Source: a bacterium (GTDB lineage: Bacteria; Eisenbacteria; RBG-16-71-46; CAIMUX01). Taken from it: a stretch of DNA of 64,000 nucleotides. Under the pieces are notes generated by a model. The model was not told where the DNA came from and did not search any database. It saw only the letters and a program-made list of their open reading frames with translations. Shown in pieces: positions 35,014 to 43,600 of the stretch (position 1 is its first letter; every line of letters starts with the position of its first letter). Both the position numbers and the translations under genes were made by a program. Location of the stretch: positions 32,520 to 96,519 of the forward strand of contig JAUIHP010000024.1 in the NCBI GenBank assembly GCA_030431975.1. Reading direction: 5' to 3'.

Positions 35014-35400
35014 TGGGATGTATCTCCTTGAAAGGAAGCTGCCAAAATCTCAGTCATCGAAATCTGAGGACCGCACGGGAACGACCCTCCCTACCTTGTC
35101 CGAGCCCTTCCCCCCTACGCGTCGCAACACGCAGAAAACCGGGCCTGGATCCCGTAACGCAATGCAGCAAATTCTACCGGGCTGGTTCACGCGGGTCAAT
35201 CAGCGGCCATTTACCTCACGGAAACCTCGTACCGGAACACCTTGTCGAATAATGTCCATTTTAGGCAGGATGCGGCATCGGCCAGAGCAGACTAAAGTAC
35301 CGGGGGAAAACGAGTTCGAACCGCGGGAAGGCTTGTAGAGCCAGCGTTCCTTCCCCCTTTCGGGACGATCTGAGGGCCCGCGCGGCCGGAGAATGAAACC
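35014..35400. other. Divergent intergenic region
   Basis: 387 bases between the lamin-tail gene and the MFS gene. It holds the promoter at 35171-35199 for the leftward gene. The rightward gene's promoter is unclear; TAAAGT at 35293-35298 is one possible -10. No gene or conserved RNA was recognised. Confidence 0.5.
35171..35199 (-). promoter_or_regulatory. Promoter of the lamin-tail protein gene, with GCGTGAACCA in the spacer
   Basis: On the minus strand TTGACC (35199-35194), a 17-base spacer and TAGAAT (35176-35171) form a strong sigma-70-like promoter. The spacer contains GCGTGAACCA, one base out of register with the copy at 20144-20172. The leader would be about 150 bases. Confidence 0.68.
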
Positions 35401-36765
35401 ATGACGGCACCGCTCCCGAGCCCGGCCCAGGTCGACCGCACCCGTCTGGTGGGCTACAGCCTCTACGACTTCGCCAACTCGGCCTTCGCCACGACCATCC
35501 TGGCAGTCCTCTTCAACCAGTACTACGCCCAGGCCGTGGCCGGCGGCGCCGAGGGAGTCTCGATTCTCGGCCGGCAGGTCCCGGGCGCCACCATCTGGGC
35601 CTGGCTCGTTTCCCTGTCCATGGCCACGGTGGTCCTGAGTGGTCCTCTGCTCGGAGCTCTCGCCGACAGGACCGGAGGACGGATCCGGTTTCTCGCCGCG
35701 TTCTGGCTGCCAGGGTGCGTCCTGACGGCGCTTCTCGCCACTGTGGGTGAAGGAGAGTGGATCCGGGGAGCGTGGATCTTCGGAGGGGCCTATTTCGCCT
35801 TCTCAGCGTCCTCCATTTTCTACAACGCCCTGTTGGTCGAGGTCGGCCCGCGAGAATCTCTGGGACGCGTCTCCGGCATCGCCTGGGGATTCGGCTACGT
35901 CGGCGGTGCGCTTCTTCTGGTCGTCAACCTCCTAATGTTGCAGGCGCCGCAGAAGCTCGGTTTCGAAGAGGGAGCGTTCACGATCCACGACTGCTTTCTC
36001 TCTGTGGCGATCTGGTGGTTTGTCTTCACGCTTCCGACCCTGTGGATCTTTCGAAACGAACGCGGGAGTTCCTCCCATCCCGAAACCAAACCAGCGGTCG
36101 GCTTGGGACAACTTCTTCAGGACGCGCTGCGGGATGTGAAGAAGACCGCCGGAAAGATCTCGCGGCAGCGGAACCTACGACGCTTTCTGTTCTCCTACCT
36201 CGTCTACAACGACGGCGTGCAAACGGTCGTGGCCATGGCGTCGGTCTTCGGAGCCGATCAACTCGGGATGGAAGCGTCCGAACTCATCGTATACTTCCTG
36301 CTCATTCAGGCGACGGCGTTCCTCGGATCGAGCGTGCTCGGTTGGTGGGCAGACCGGTGGGCGCACAAACCGGTTCTGATGGTTTGCGTCGTCTCCTGGT
36401 CACTGCTCACGGCTTGGGGAGCCGCCATCGGCATCTTCGGAAACGCCAAGACGGAGTACTGGATACTCGGCGGCATCGCCGGACTCTTCCTCGGAGGCGT
36501 GCAGACCTGTTCGCGCTCACTGACGGCGCAATGGGTTCCCGAAGGCGGCGAATCGGAGTTCTTTGGATTCTTCTCGATCATGACCCGACTTGCGGCCGTC
36601 GTCGGACCGCTCGTCTACGGCGGATTGGTCTTCGCCACGGGAAGCCTGCGCATGGCCATTCTCTCGGTCACGGTGTTCTTCATCATCGGGGGCTGGCTCT
36701 TGTTCGGCGTCGACGAGTCCAAGACGTCGACCGAACGGCGAGTGCTCGAGACAGAGGCTGGCTGA
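35401..36765 (+). CDS. MFS transporter, UMF1/Atg22-like family
   Basis: 454 residues with about twelve TM helices. The N-terminal YSLYDFANSAFATTILAVLFNQYY is a hallmark of the UMF1 family, related to yeast vacuolar effluxer Atg22. The loop GALADRTGGRIRFLA is the MFS loop 2-3 motif. Further supports are YNALLVEVGPRESLGRVSGIAWGFGYVGG and GGVQTCSRSLTAQWVPEGGESEFFGF. Bacterial members are inner-membrane exporters of unknown substrate, possibly amino acids. The ATG was chosen as the start of the family homology. The stop codon is part of the first 36-bp repeat unit. Confidence 0.85.
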   Translation: MTAPLPSPAQVDRTRLVGYSLYDFANSAFATTILAVLFNQYYAQAVAGGAEGVSILGRQVPGATIWAWLVSLSMATVVLSGPLLGALADRTGGRIRFLAAFWLPGCVLTALLATVGEGEWIRGAWIFGGAYFAFSASSIFYNALLVEVGPRESLGRVSGIAWGFGYVGGALLLVVNLLMLQAPQKLGFEEGAFTIHDCFLSVAIWWFVFTLPTLWIFRNERGSSSHPETKPAVGLGQLLQDALRDVKKTAGKISRQRNLRRFLFSYLVYNDGVQTVVAMASVFGADQLGMEASELIVYFLLIQATAFLGSSVLGWWADRWAHKPVLMVCVVSWSLLTAWGAAIGIFGNAKTEYWILGGIAGLFLGGVQTCSRSLTAQWVPEGGESEFFGFFSIMTRLAAVVGPLVYGGLVFATGSLRMAILSVTVFFIIGGWLLFGVDESKTSTERRVLETEAG

Positions 36766-36867
36766 AACCTCAAGACGATGGCAGCCTGAGAGACCGGCTA
36801 GAACCTCGGGACGGTGGCAGCCTGAGACACCGGCTGAAACCTCAAGACGGTGGCAGCCTGAGAAACC
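36760..36867. repeat. Tandem repeat, 36-bp unit, three copies
   Basis: Three direct 36-bp units (36760-36795, 36796-36831, 36832-36867), each starting GGCTGAAACC or GGCTAGAACC, plus a partial fourth. They begin within the last codons of the MFS gene; GGCTGA of the first unit supplies its stop. Units are contiguous with no spacers, which rules out CRISPR. Confidence 0.92.
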
Positions 36868-36929
36868 GGCGGGAAGCTTCGCGGGTCGAGGTTGGCGAGG
36901 CGAAAACAACGATGCGTCAACCACGATAA

Positions 36930-36957
36930 AGGGACCTCAGCCAACGGCGAGGTCCCT
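36930..36957 (-). terminator. Terminator of the coiled-coil protein operon
   Basis: AGGGACCTC (36930-36938) pairs with GAGGTCCCT (36949-36957). On the minus strand TTTAT follows, downstream of the stop at 37030. Confidence 0.6.
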
Positions 36958-37029
36958 AACCCGAATGATCATGTGCGTCGGAGTAAGGTGGCGAACGTAG
37001 CCCAGGTCGGAGACCCGGCGCGACGGGTG

Positions 37030-37986
37030 CTATCGCCTTCCGAATCCGACTCCGAGGCGCAGTGACGGATCGCTCTCGCGATACTTCAGCCCGCCCAGAA
37101 GGAAGAAACGCTCCTTACGAATCGGTGCGTACCGGAACGTCGCGGCAAGGAAGCCGGACATGTCGTCGCTGCCGCTCGGGTTGGTCAAGCTCGCAAGACC
37201 TGTCTCCAAGTCGATCGAGGCACGACGGAAGACGACCGGAATGTTGACGAAGACTCCGCCTTCTTTCACCGAACTGTTGGTGGCATTGGCGAGGGCCACG
37301 TTTCCGGAGAGACCGACGTTGATCGAACCGAACTGTCGGATCACTCCGCTCAGCGAAACACCGAAGATCTGGTCTCCGTCTTCCAACTCTACGATCGCGG
37401 CCAGGCCGGCGCCGGGTGGGAAGATACTCAGCGGATCGCGCTCGCGCTCGCGGCGCAACGCTGCGATGTCCGCGTCGATGGAGTTGCGGGAATCCAAAGA
37501 ATCCGCCGCCTCGGACTGCAGGACGGCGAGATCCTCGCTGACCTGGCGAAGTTCGTCGTTCCGCTCGAGCAATTCGGTCTGCTTTGCGCGGTGCTGATCG
37601 TCGGCACGTTCGATGTCTTTACGCAACGCGACGAACTGGTCGGTGAGGTCGCGGTCGCGAAGTCGGCCGTCCTGAATACGCTCGTGCTCGACTTTGATCT
37701 GGTTGTCGATGAGAGCGGCCTGCGCGATCTTCTCCTCACGCTCCTGCTTCGTGGCTTGCTGCTGATCGAGCGCATCGAGGATGAACTGTTCGTGATCCTT
37801 GATCTCGAGCTCGTAGGACTCTTCTGCCTCTACGACTTCGGATGCCGAGGCTTCGACCTGCGGAATTCCGCGGGTGTCGTAGTAGTACCAACCCGCCGCG
37901 ATGCCGACGCCGACCAGAAGAAGTATCTCCACCACCGGCCAGAAGACGCCGCCATTGAACATTCCACTTTTGACTGGATCAGACAT
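37030..37986 (-). CDS. Membrane-anchored coiled-coil protein with beta-rich C-terminal domain
   Basis: 318 residues. A TM helix (about 14-36, FWPVVEILLLVGVGIAAGWYYY) follows a short cytoplasmic N-terminus. A long charged coiled coil (about 50-175) is full of Glu, Asp, Gln, Arg and Lys heptads. The C-terminal ~130 residues alternate polar and hydrophobic residues as in beta strands (IFGVSLSGVIRQFGSINVGLSGNVAL, FVNIPVVFRRASIDLETGLASL, FLAATFRYAPI, FFLLGGLKY, LRLGVGFGRR). The end resembles outer-membrane beta strands, but the domain is too short for a standard barrel. I do not recognise the family. It is 9 bases after a second coiled-coil membrane gene, so the two likely act together. Confidence 0.6.
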   Translation of the reverse strand: MSDPVKSGMFNGGVFWPVVEILLLVGVGIAAGWYYYDTRGIPQVEASASEVVEAEESYELEIKDHEQFILDALDQQQATKQEREEKIAQAALIDNQIKVEHERIQDGRLRDRDLTDQFVALRKDIERADDQHRAKQTELLERNDELRQVSEDLAVLQSEAADSLDSRNSIDADIAALRRERERDPLSIFPPGAGLAAIVELEDGDQIFGVSLSGVIRQFGSINVGLSGNVALANATNSSVKEGGVFVNIPVVFRRASIDLETGLASLTNPSGSDDMSGFLAATFRYAPIRKERFFLLGGLKYRESDPSLRLGVGFGRR

Positions 37987-37995
37987 GGGATTCTC

Positions 37996-38646
37996 CTAGC
38001 GCGGGGGCAAGTTGTCCCGGTCGGGGTAGTTTCCCGGACCCGGAATCAAGGCTGTGTTCTTGCGATAGTCGTCCGGGTTGGCCAGGCGGTCGTAGACGTC
38101 GGCCAACTCCTCGATTTCCCCGGTCAGAGCTTGGATGGAATCGCGAAGAGCGCGGCGCTCGATCTTCATTCCATCAATGGCGAGCTGTCGTTCCTGAACA
38201 TCCGCAGAGGCCTTCTGCAGCGATTCCTGCAGTTCGGCGAGGACGAGCTCGAGCGAGTCGACCTTGGCTTCGGCCGCAGGGAGAGCCCCGTCGTACTCGC
38301 GACGGACGGCGATGAGACTGTCCAATACCGATCGATAGAGCATCACTTGGGGCGCCCACGTCGAATCGATCTCCGCCTGAAGGGTTGCCGTTTCGCCGTC
38401 GATGACGCGGAGATCGGCCAAAAGGCTGTCTGTTACAAGATCGGTCGCCACACGGCCGAGATTGATCGTGTTCTCGTCGTCGACGAGGTGGGGTCGGACG
38501 TAGGCGTCCTGCGCGCAGATGATTCCGATGCCCGGAATGGCGATGTACCAAAGTCGTCCGAAAATGGACTTGAACCAGTTCGAGCGAACTCGACTCTTGG
38601 CAGTCCGTAATGGCCGGCCCCATCGATCACGGAGCTCGTCGCTCAT
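37996..38646 (-). CDS. Membrane-anchored coiled-coil protein
   Basis: 216 residues from an ATG with GGAGAGG four bases upstream; a longer in-frame extension to 38781 crosses the tRNA-Glu gene and is rejected. A basic N-terminus (RPLRTAKSRVRSNWFKSIF) precedes one TM helix (about 31-50, LWYIAIPGIGIICAQ). Then comes a coiled coil (about 75-195). The C-terminus is Pro/Asn rich. No family recognised. It is organised like its downstream neighbour at 37030 but lacks the beta-rich domain. The N-terminal MSDELRDRWG and the neighbour's MSDPVKSG differ, so they are not simple duplicates. Confidence 0.6.
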   Translation of the reverse strand: MSDELRDRWGRPLRTAKSRVRSNWFKSIFGRLWYIAIPGIGIICAQDAYVRPHLVDDENTINLGRVATDLVTDSLLADLRVIDGETATLQAEIDSTWAPQVMLYRSVLDSLIAVRREYDGALPAAEAKVDSLELVLAELQESLQKASADVQERQLAIDGMKIERRALRDSIQALTGEIEELADVYDRLANPDDYRKNTALIPGPGNYPDRDNLPPR

Positions 38647-38673
38647 TACCTCTCCCTTCCCCGCCACCGGCAC

Positions 38674-38693
38674 AAAAAAGCCGGGGAGCGGCT
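38674..38693 (-). terminator. Terminator after tRNA-Glu
   Basis: On the minus strand AGCCG, a five-base loop, CGGCT and TTTTTT form a short intrinsic terminator 44 bases downstream of tRNA-Glu. The coiled-coil gene starting at 38646 must rely on read-through or on a promoter overlapping this point. Confidence 0.7.
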
Positions 38694-38736
38694 CCAGCTT
38701 CGAAGTTGGATCCGAACTCCCCGGTGTTCGGTAGAT

Positions 38737-38808
38737 TAGCCCTACGGGGATTCGAACCCCGGTTTGATGGCTGAGAACCATCCGTCCTAACCCCTAGACG
38801 ATAGGGCC
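38737..38808 (-). tRNA. tRNA-Glu (anticodon CTC)
   Basis: A full cloverleaf reads on the minus strand: acceptor GGCCCTA with TAGGGCT (one G-U), D arm, anticodon arm GATGG-TTCTCAG-CCATC, and T arm CGGGG-TTCGAAT-CCCCG. The anticodon is CTC. No 3' CCA is encoded, so a CCA-adding enzyme is needed. Confidence 0.93.
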
Positions 38809-38862
38809 ATATGCGGTTGAGGCTTCCGTCCCAACGCTCGTCAAAAGTTAGCAAACCCGGTT

Positions 38863-40371
38863 TTAGGGCTGCAAGCCCTGATTTGCAGAGGGTGCCTGGG
38901 CTGGCCACAGACAGTGGGACAGTCCACCCGCCCAAAGATGGATCCAACGGTGCGGCGCCCGGGTCGCGTGATAGGCCTCGTCGAAGAGATGAGCCAGGCA
39001 AACGGCGACGTCCGCAGCAACAGGACGGCTCTGTGCCAACTTGGAGTGCGGCTCCAGGAAGCGTCCGACGGGGATCCGCGCCTCCAGGTTCTTCACCAGC
39101 AAAGGCAAGAGTGCATTGGAGTTACCCGCCTCGAGGGCCTGGGCCCACTCGACAGCAGCCTCGGCCTCGGGTCCGGCTGTCACCTCGCCGGCGTCGGTCC
39201 CGTCCCCATTGCCGGGGCGCGGGGCTCTCCCCCCCTCCCAGGACTCGCTCCAGCGGGAGGCCGGAGAGAGCCACCATCCGCATTCCGGGGACTCCGGAGA
39301 CAACCGCAGATCGCGGACTCCGACCTGCGCCCCGGCCAGGAGAAGGCTGAGGATCCTTTGTCCGGGCGTTCCCAGGTAGAGCAGGCGGCGCACTGAGCGG
39401 GCTCCGTGCACGATCTCCAGACGTTCCGTGACACGGTCCGCGTCCCAGAGTCCACCTCGCAGCCCTTCCTGCAGATAGAGCAGCGTCGCCCCCAGGGAGA
39501 TGACCTCGGCCAGGTCCTCCAGCGTGACCCCCATTTCGAGAGCGGTGGCGGCACGGATCATCCGCCCTTCCGGCGTCTCCCCGCACCACTCGAGAGCACG
39601 ATCGAGAAACCCCGAGGGATCCGTCTCGCCGAGGGACGGGGCACCGGGAGACCGACGCCGCGCAGTTCTCAGAAGCGCGCGGTCCGCCACTTCGGAGCAG
39701 GCCCGCTCATACAACTTGGATCGGGGTCCGGCACTCGCCTGCTGGCGCACGATCGGCCGAAGGACCTGTGCCCCCCACTCCCAACCCAGTCGCTGGAGCA
39801 GTCCCAGCGCCTCGACAGCGGCAGAGAGCGAATCCACCTGTCCGCTGAGCGCCTCGAGACCGGAAGAGAACAGCAGGTCCCCGGCAGCGTCCTTGTCCAT
39901 GTCCGCGGCCAACGCCGAAAAGAAAACGTCGGCGTTCTCGGCATCCCCTCGGTGAACGGCATCCAGGAATTCGTAGGTGAGGTCTTCCTTCGCCCCCTCC
40001 CGCGTCTCGGTCATCCCCGAGAGCACGAAGGCGTCGGCGTGACCCTTCACCTTCAGGTCGGAGAGCAGGCGGTGAACGGAAGTCCTGGCCAGTGAAACCT
40101 GCTCGGGGCTGGGATCGGGAGCCGGCTCCCCCTCGACGGGGCGTAACGGTTGGCAGATGGCGTCCGTCGCCGCCAGTTCCAACCACCACTGCGCACCCCG
40201 GTTCGGATGCAGTTGGCGGGTCGCGAAGACCGCGGCCCCCACCATGGGTGGAACGCAGTCGAAGGACTTCTTCTTCTCGAGTTGCTTGCGGAGTTCTTTG
40301 GAGAAGTCCTCAGGAGAGGAGTCTTCCATCCACGAAGCGATGTCGAGCGGGTTGCGTAGTTTGCTCCGCAT
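38863..40371 (-). CDS. Hypothetical protein between two tRNA genes
   Basis: 502 residues, no family recognised. It is rich in Leu, Ala, Arg and Glu and should be largely helical. It has no signal peptide or TM helix, so it is probably cytoplasmic. The N-terminus (DIASWMEDSSPEDFSKELRKQLEKKKSFD) is charged. The central part has repeated helical phrases such as LRPIVRQQASAGPRSKLYERACSEV and LEIVHGARSVRRLLYLGTPGQRILSLLLAGAQVG. The C-terminal third (about 400-500) is HxxW rich: ATRAPHRWIHLWAGGLSHCLW. It lies on the same strand between tRNA-Gln (upstream) and tRNA-Glu (54 bases downstream). Codon usage resembles neighbours, and length and lack of frame breaks support a real gene. Confidence 0.6.
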   Translation of the reverse strand: MRSKLRNPLDIASWMEDSSPEDFSKELRKQLEKKKSFDCVPPMVGAAVFATRQLHPNRGAQWWLELAATDAICQPLRPVEGEPAPDPSPEQVSLARTSVHRLLSDLKVKGHADAFVLSGMTETREGAKEDLTYEFLDAVHRGDAENADVFFSALAADMDKDAAGDLLFSSGLEALSGQVDSLSAAVEALGLLQRLGWEWGAQVLRPIVRQQASAGPRSKLYERACSEVADRALLRTARRRSPGAPSLGETDPSGFLDRALEWCGETPEGRMIRAATALEMGVTLEDLAEVISLGATLLYLQEGLRGGLWDADRVTERLEIVHGARSVRRLLYLGTPGQRILSLLLAGAQVGVRDLRLSPESPECGWWLSPASRWSESWEGGRAPRPGNGDGTDAGEVTAGPEAEAAVEWAQALEAGNSNALLPLLVKNLEARIPVGRFLEPHSKLAQSRPVAADVAVCLAHLFDEAYHATRAPHRWIHLWAGGLSHCLWPAQAPSANQGLQP

Positions 40372-40445
40372 GCAACGTGAAGGGGGCCCCGTCCTCCGTC
40401 GTCGTGGGTCAACGTTCGTGGTCGAGCGGGCCGTCTGTCAAATCG

Positions 40446-40475
40446 ACGACCGCTTCGCAAGAACGAAGCGGTCGT
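40446..40475 (-). terminator. Terminator after tRNA-Gln
   Basis: ACGACCGCTTCG (40446-40457) pairs perfectly with CGAAGCGGTCGT (40464-40475) around six bases. On the minus strand CGATTTGAC follows. It is 28 bases below the tRNA-Gln 3' end. Confidence 0.65.
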
Positions 40476-40502
40476 GTCTGACCAGCCGGGCTCGAGAAAT
40501 TA

Positions 40503-40576
40503 TGGCTGGGGTGCAGGGATTCGAACCCCGATTCCACGATCCAGAGTCGCGTGTCCTACCATTGGACGACACCCCA
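40503..40576 (-). tRNA. tRNA-Gln (anticodon CTG), CCA encoded
   Basis: On the minus strand the acceptor TGGGGTG pairs with CACCCCA, followed by G73 and an encoded CCA (40505-40503). D stem is GTCC/GGAC. The anticodon loop CTCTGGA gives CTG. The T arm is CGGGG-TTCGAAT-CCCTG with one G-U. Confidence 0.93.
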
Positions 40577-40647
40577 TCCGAAGACGTCGGCGAATCCTAC
40601 GGAATCCAGGGCCGATACCTCAACCCTTTTCCTGGCTTCGCCTCGGA

Positions 40648-40668
40648 ACGCGGACCTGAAATCCGCGT
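40648..40668 (-). terminator. Hairpin after the C25 peptidase gene
   Basis: ACGCGGA (40648-40654) and TCCGCGT (40662-40668) pair around seven bases, 14 bases after the stop at 40682. No T tract follows. Confidence 0.35.
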
Positions 40669-40681
40669 CCCGAAGGTCAGT

Positions 40682-43600
40682 TTACTGCACGCGCACGAGC
40701 TTCGTCGAGCGACGTCCCAAGTCCTCTGCATTGGCCTGGACGAAGTAGATCCCGGCGCCGGTATGCCGGCCGGCATCGTCCCGACCATCCCACGAAAACA
40801 CCACGGAACCCGCTTCGAGTCGACCTTCGTGCAAGGTGCGCACCACTCGGCCACCTGGGTCGATGACGCGGACATCGACGGCGGCCGTCCGCGGTACGGT
40901 CAGCTGGACCTCGGTATCGAGACGGGACGGATTGGGTCGCGGTTGCGCGAGAGCGAAGGTCAAGGACGGACCCGTCACCTCGATCGTCCGGTCCGCCGTG
41001 GTGACTTCGTAACCGTCCGGCTCGATGCCGACCAGGCGGTAGACGAAGGTGCCGGCGTTCGGAACCTGATCGATCCACAGGTAGCCACCACCGTCCTCCG
41101 CGACCTGGTTCGGCGTTCGGGCGCCCAACGAGGTCCATTCCGGATCATCGAGGCCCTTCCGGTAGAGTTCGAACGCGGCGAACCCGGCTTCGCCGATCCA
41201 CCTCAGTTCGACTCCCCAGTCTCCACTCGTTCGGAGGTTCGGGGCGCCGAGAGCCAGCGGTGTGATCGGAGGCGTCATCGTGTTTCCGGCATTGCGCGTG
41301 TCGTGGCGGAACTGCGTCCACGGATAACGTCCCAACGGTCCGGTGTCCGGGCTCACGTTGTCGAAGAACGTGCCCGGGAAGTCGAGCACCGTCACCGTCT
41401 GAATCTGATCGGTCTGGACGACGAGATTCACCGTTCCATTCTTGTCGACGTCCCAAAGCGCGAGACCCGGACCGACCCGGCCTCCGATCTGGTAGGGAAA
41501 GCCGGGCAGGGCCGTTCCCGTGTGGTCGATGGCGTGGATGTTCCCGAAGTTGTCACCGATGAGGATCTCCGGATGGTCATCTCCGCTGACGTCGCCGAGG
41601 ACGGGTGATCCGAAACGGGTCGAGGCCGGGGCGATCTCCAACCAAGGATCCTCACTGGTACCGAAGTTGGGAATCGGTGTCCCGTCCACGGCGTTGAGGG
41701 CGAAGAGCCGTCCATCGGCGCCACCGACGACGACGTCCAGATTCCCGTCATCGTTGATGTCACCGATAGCCGGAGAGGAATTGAGCTCGATGGAGAGGTA
41801 GCTTCCGACGGAAACGTGCCACATGTGCGGATCGGAAGCGTTCGGGTCGATGGCCCACAGATCCTTTCCGGAGGTGATGAAGACTTCGCCGAGGTCGGCG
41901 CCGCCGTCCGAAACAATGTCGGCAATGGCCGGCGAAGCGTTGGAGTCGTCCTGGAAACTTCCGTAGTCCGAGTACGCAAACGGGAAGTTCGGGATGTCAT
42001 CTCCTTCGGAGTCCACGATGTAGAGACGCGTGTTGCCTCCCCCGTTGATCCGGGTCGTGAACATAATCTCCTGTGCTCCCGCCACACCGTCGTCGTAGAC
42101 ATCCGCGAGTCCGACTCCGCCGTAGAGGAAGAACGCTTCCGTGTTGTTCAGGGTTCGGATCGCGCCGTTGGTACCGCTGACCGGGCGCCCGTCATGGTGG
42201 AATCCCCACACCGTCGATCCGGCGAGGATGACCACCTCCATATCGAGGTCACCGTCAATGTCACCGATGGCCGGCGGCGAGAGCGTCAACGTCCCGCCGA
42301 TGTTTCGCCGCCACTTGACGCGGCCCAGGTTGTCGAAGCAGACCAACTCGATTTCGCGGGGCGCATCCCGGTTCGGGAAACGTGAGGCGGCCAGGATTTC
42401 CTTGGTCCCGTCCGCATCGATGTCAAACACCGCCGGACGTCCGGAGAAGAGGTATCCGTCGTCAGCAACCGTCAGGACCCCGCGCGTCGACTCGATTCCG
42501 TCTCCGTCGTAGTAGTCGCCGCCGGAAGCGGTGAAGGCATAGATGACGTCCGTGCCGAAAATGACTTCGTAGGGTCCGTTGTCCAATTGCTCGACGACCG
42601 GCGCGCTCCCGTTGTCCTGATTCAGGAGCACCGGCCAGCCATTCAGGAACCCCGGAGCGGTGCTCGAACTGTGCACCTCCGTCATGTCCGACTCGTTGCC
42701 TGAAGAGTCGACGATCGCAACCTTGTAGAAGTAATTGGTCAGCGGTGGCAACGATTCGTCGGAGTAGTAGGCCGTGTCCGAAGCCGCAGACGTTCGCGGA
42801 ATGAGGCCGACACCGATCGGGTCGAACGGTCCCTCGGCCGTGGCCGAGCGATAGACCCGGTAGGAGTACAAGTCGATGTCGGACGAAGGAGACCAGCCGA
42901 GCGCGATGCGGTCCCGGAACCCCTTCGAGGTCAAGCCGGCCGGAGCGTCCGGCTTGACGAGGTCGAAAAGCCGCTGAGACAGAACCCGGGGATTCTCGGG
43001 ATCCGTGACGTCTTCGACGCTGAGAATGAGTTCGATTCCGACACTTTGCAGGAAGAGAAGTTCCATCGAGCCTTCGGTGAAAGAGTGCTCCAGTTTGCCG
43101 GCGGGAGACAAGGGAAGCACCGCGGGCTCGATGGCGACTCGTGCCGGTTGGACGGCTTGGAGGCGAACCTGCGCATTGCGGACCTCACCCTCGCCGAAGT
43201 TGAGGAACTCCATGGAGAGTTGGAACCTCTCGCGTCCCTCGGGAATCCCGTCGCCGTCGCCCTCCAGCTCGATCACCTCGGTCGCGTAGGCCACGAGATC
43301 GTAGCTGTAGGCTTTCGGCCGCAGGGCCTCGTTGTGGGAAAGCCCCCCGTCGTTCCAGTTGATCGTCATGGGCAGAGTGGCCTGAGAAGGAACCGAGCCG
43401 TTGGCTTCGACGCTGACGATGAAGGCTCGTTCGGCCGTCCCCGTTCCGCCGATCTCCAGACCGGGAAGGTTGGCGACATCGGTCAACACTTCGATGAACA
43501 GCCCCTGGACCGGATCGGCGGTCAGGGTCGCGGTCAACGATGACGAGGCGCCAGCTCCCCGGTTCGAGTAGTTCAGATCGATTCCGACGACTTCGCCGAC

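Noticed and set aside
36760..36867. Three 36-bp repeats as a CRISPR array
   Set aside because: The units are contiguous without spacers and no cas gene is near.
40157..41608. Open frame of 483 codons across tRNA-Gln on the + strand
   Set aside because: It runs antisense through a tRNA gene and the end of the C25 peptidase gene, with no recognisable domain.
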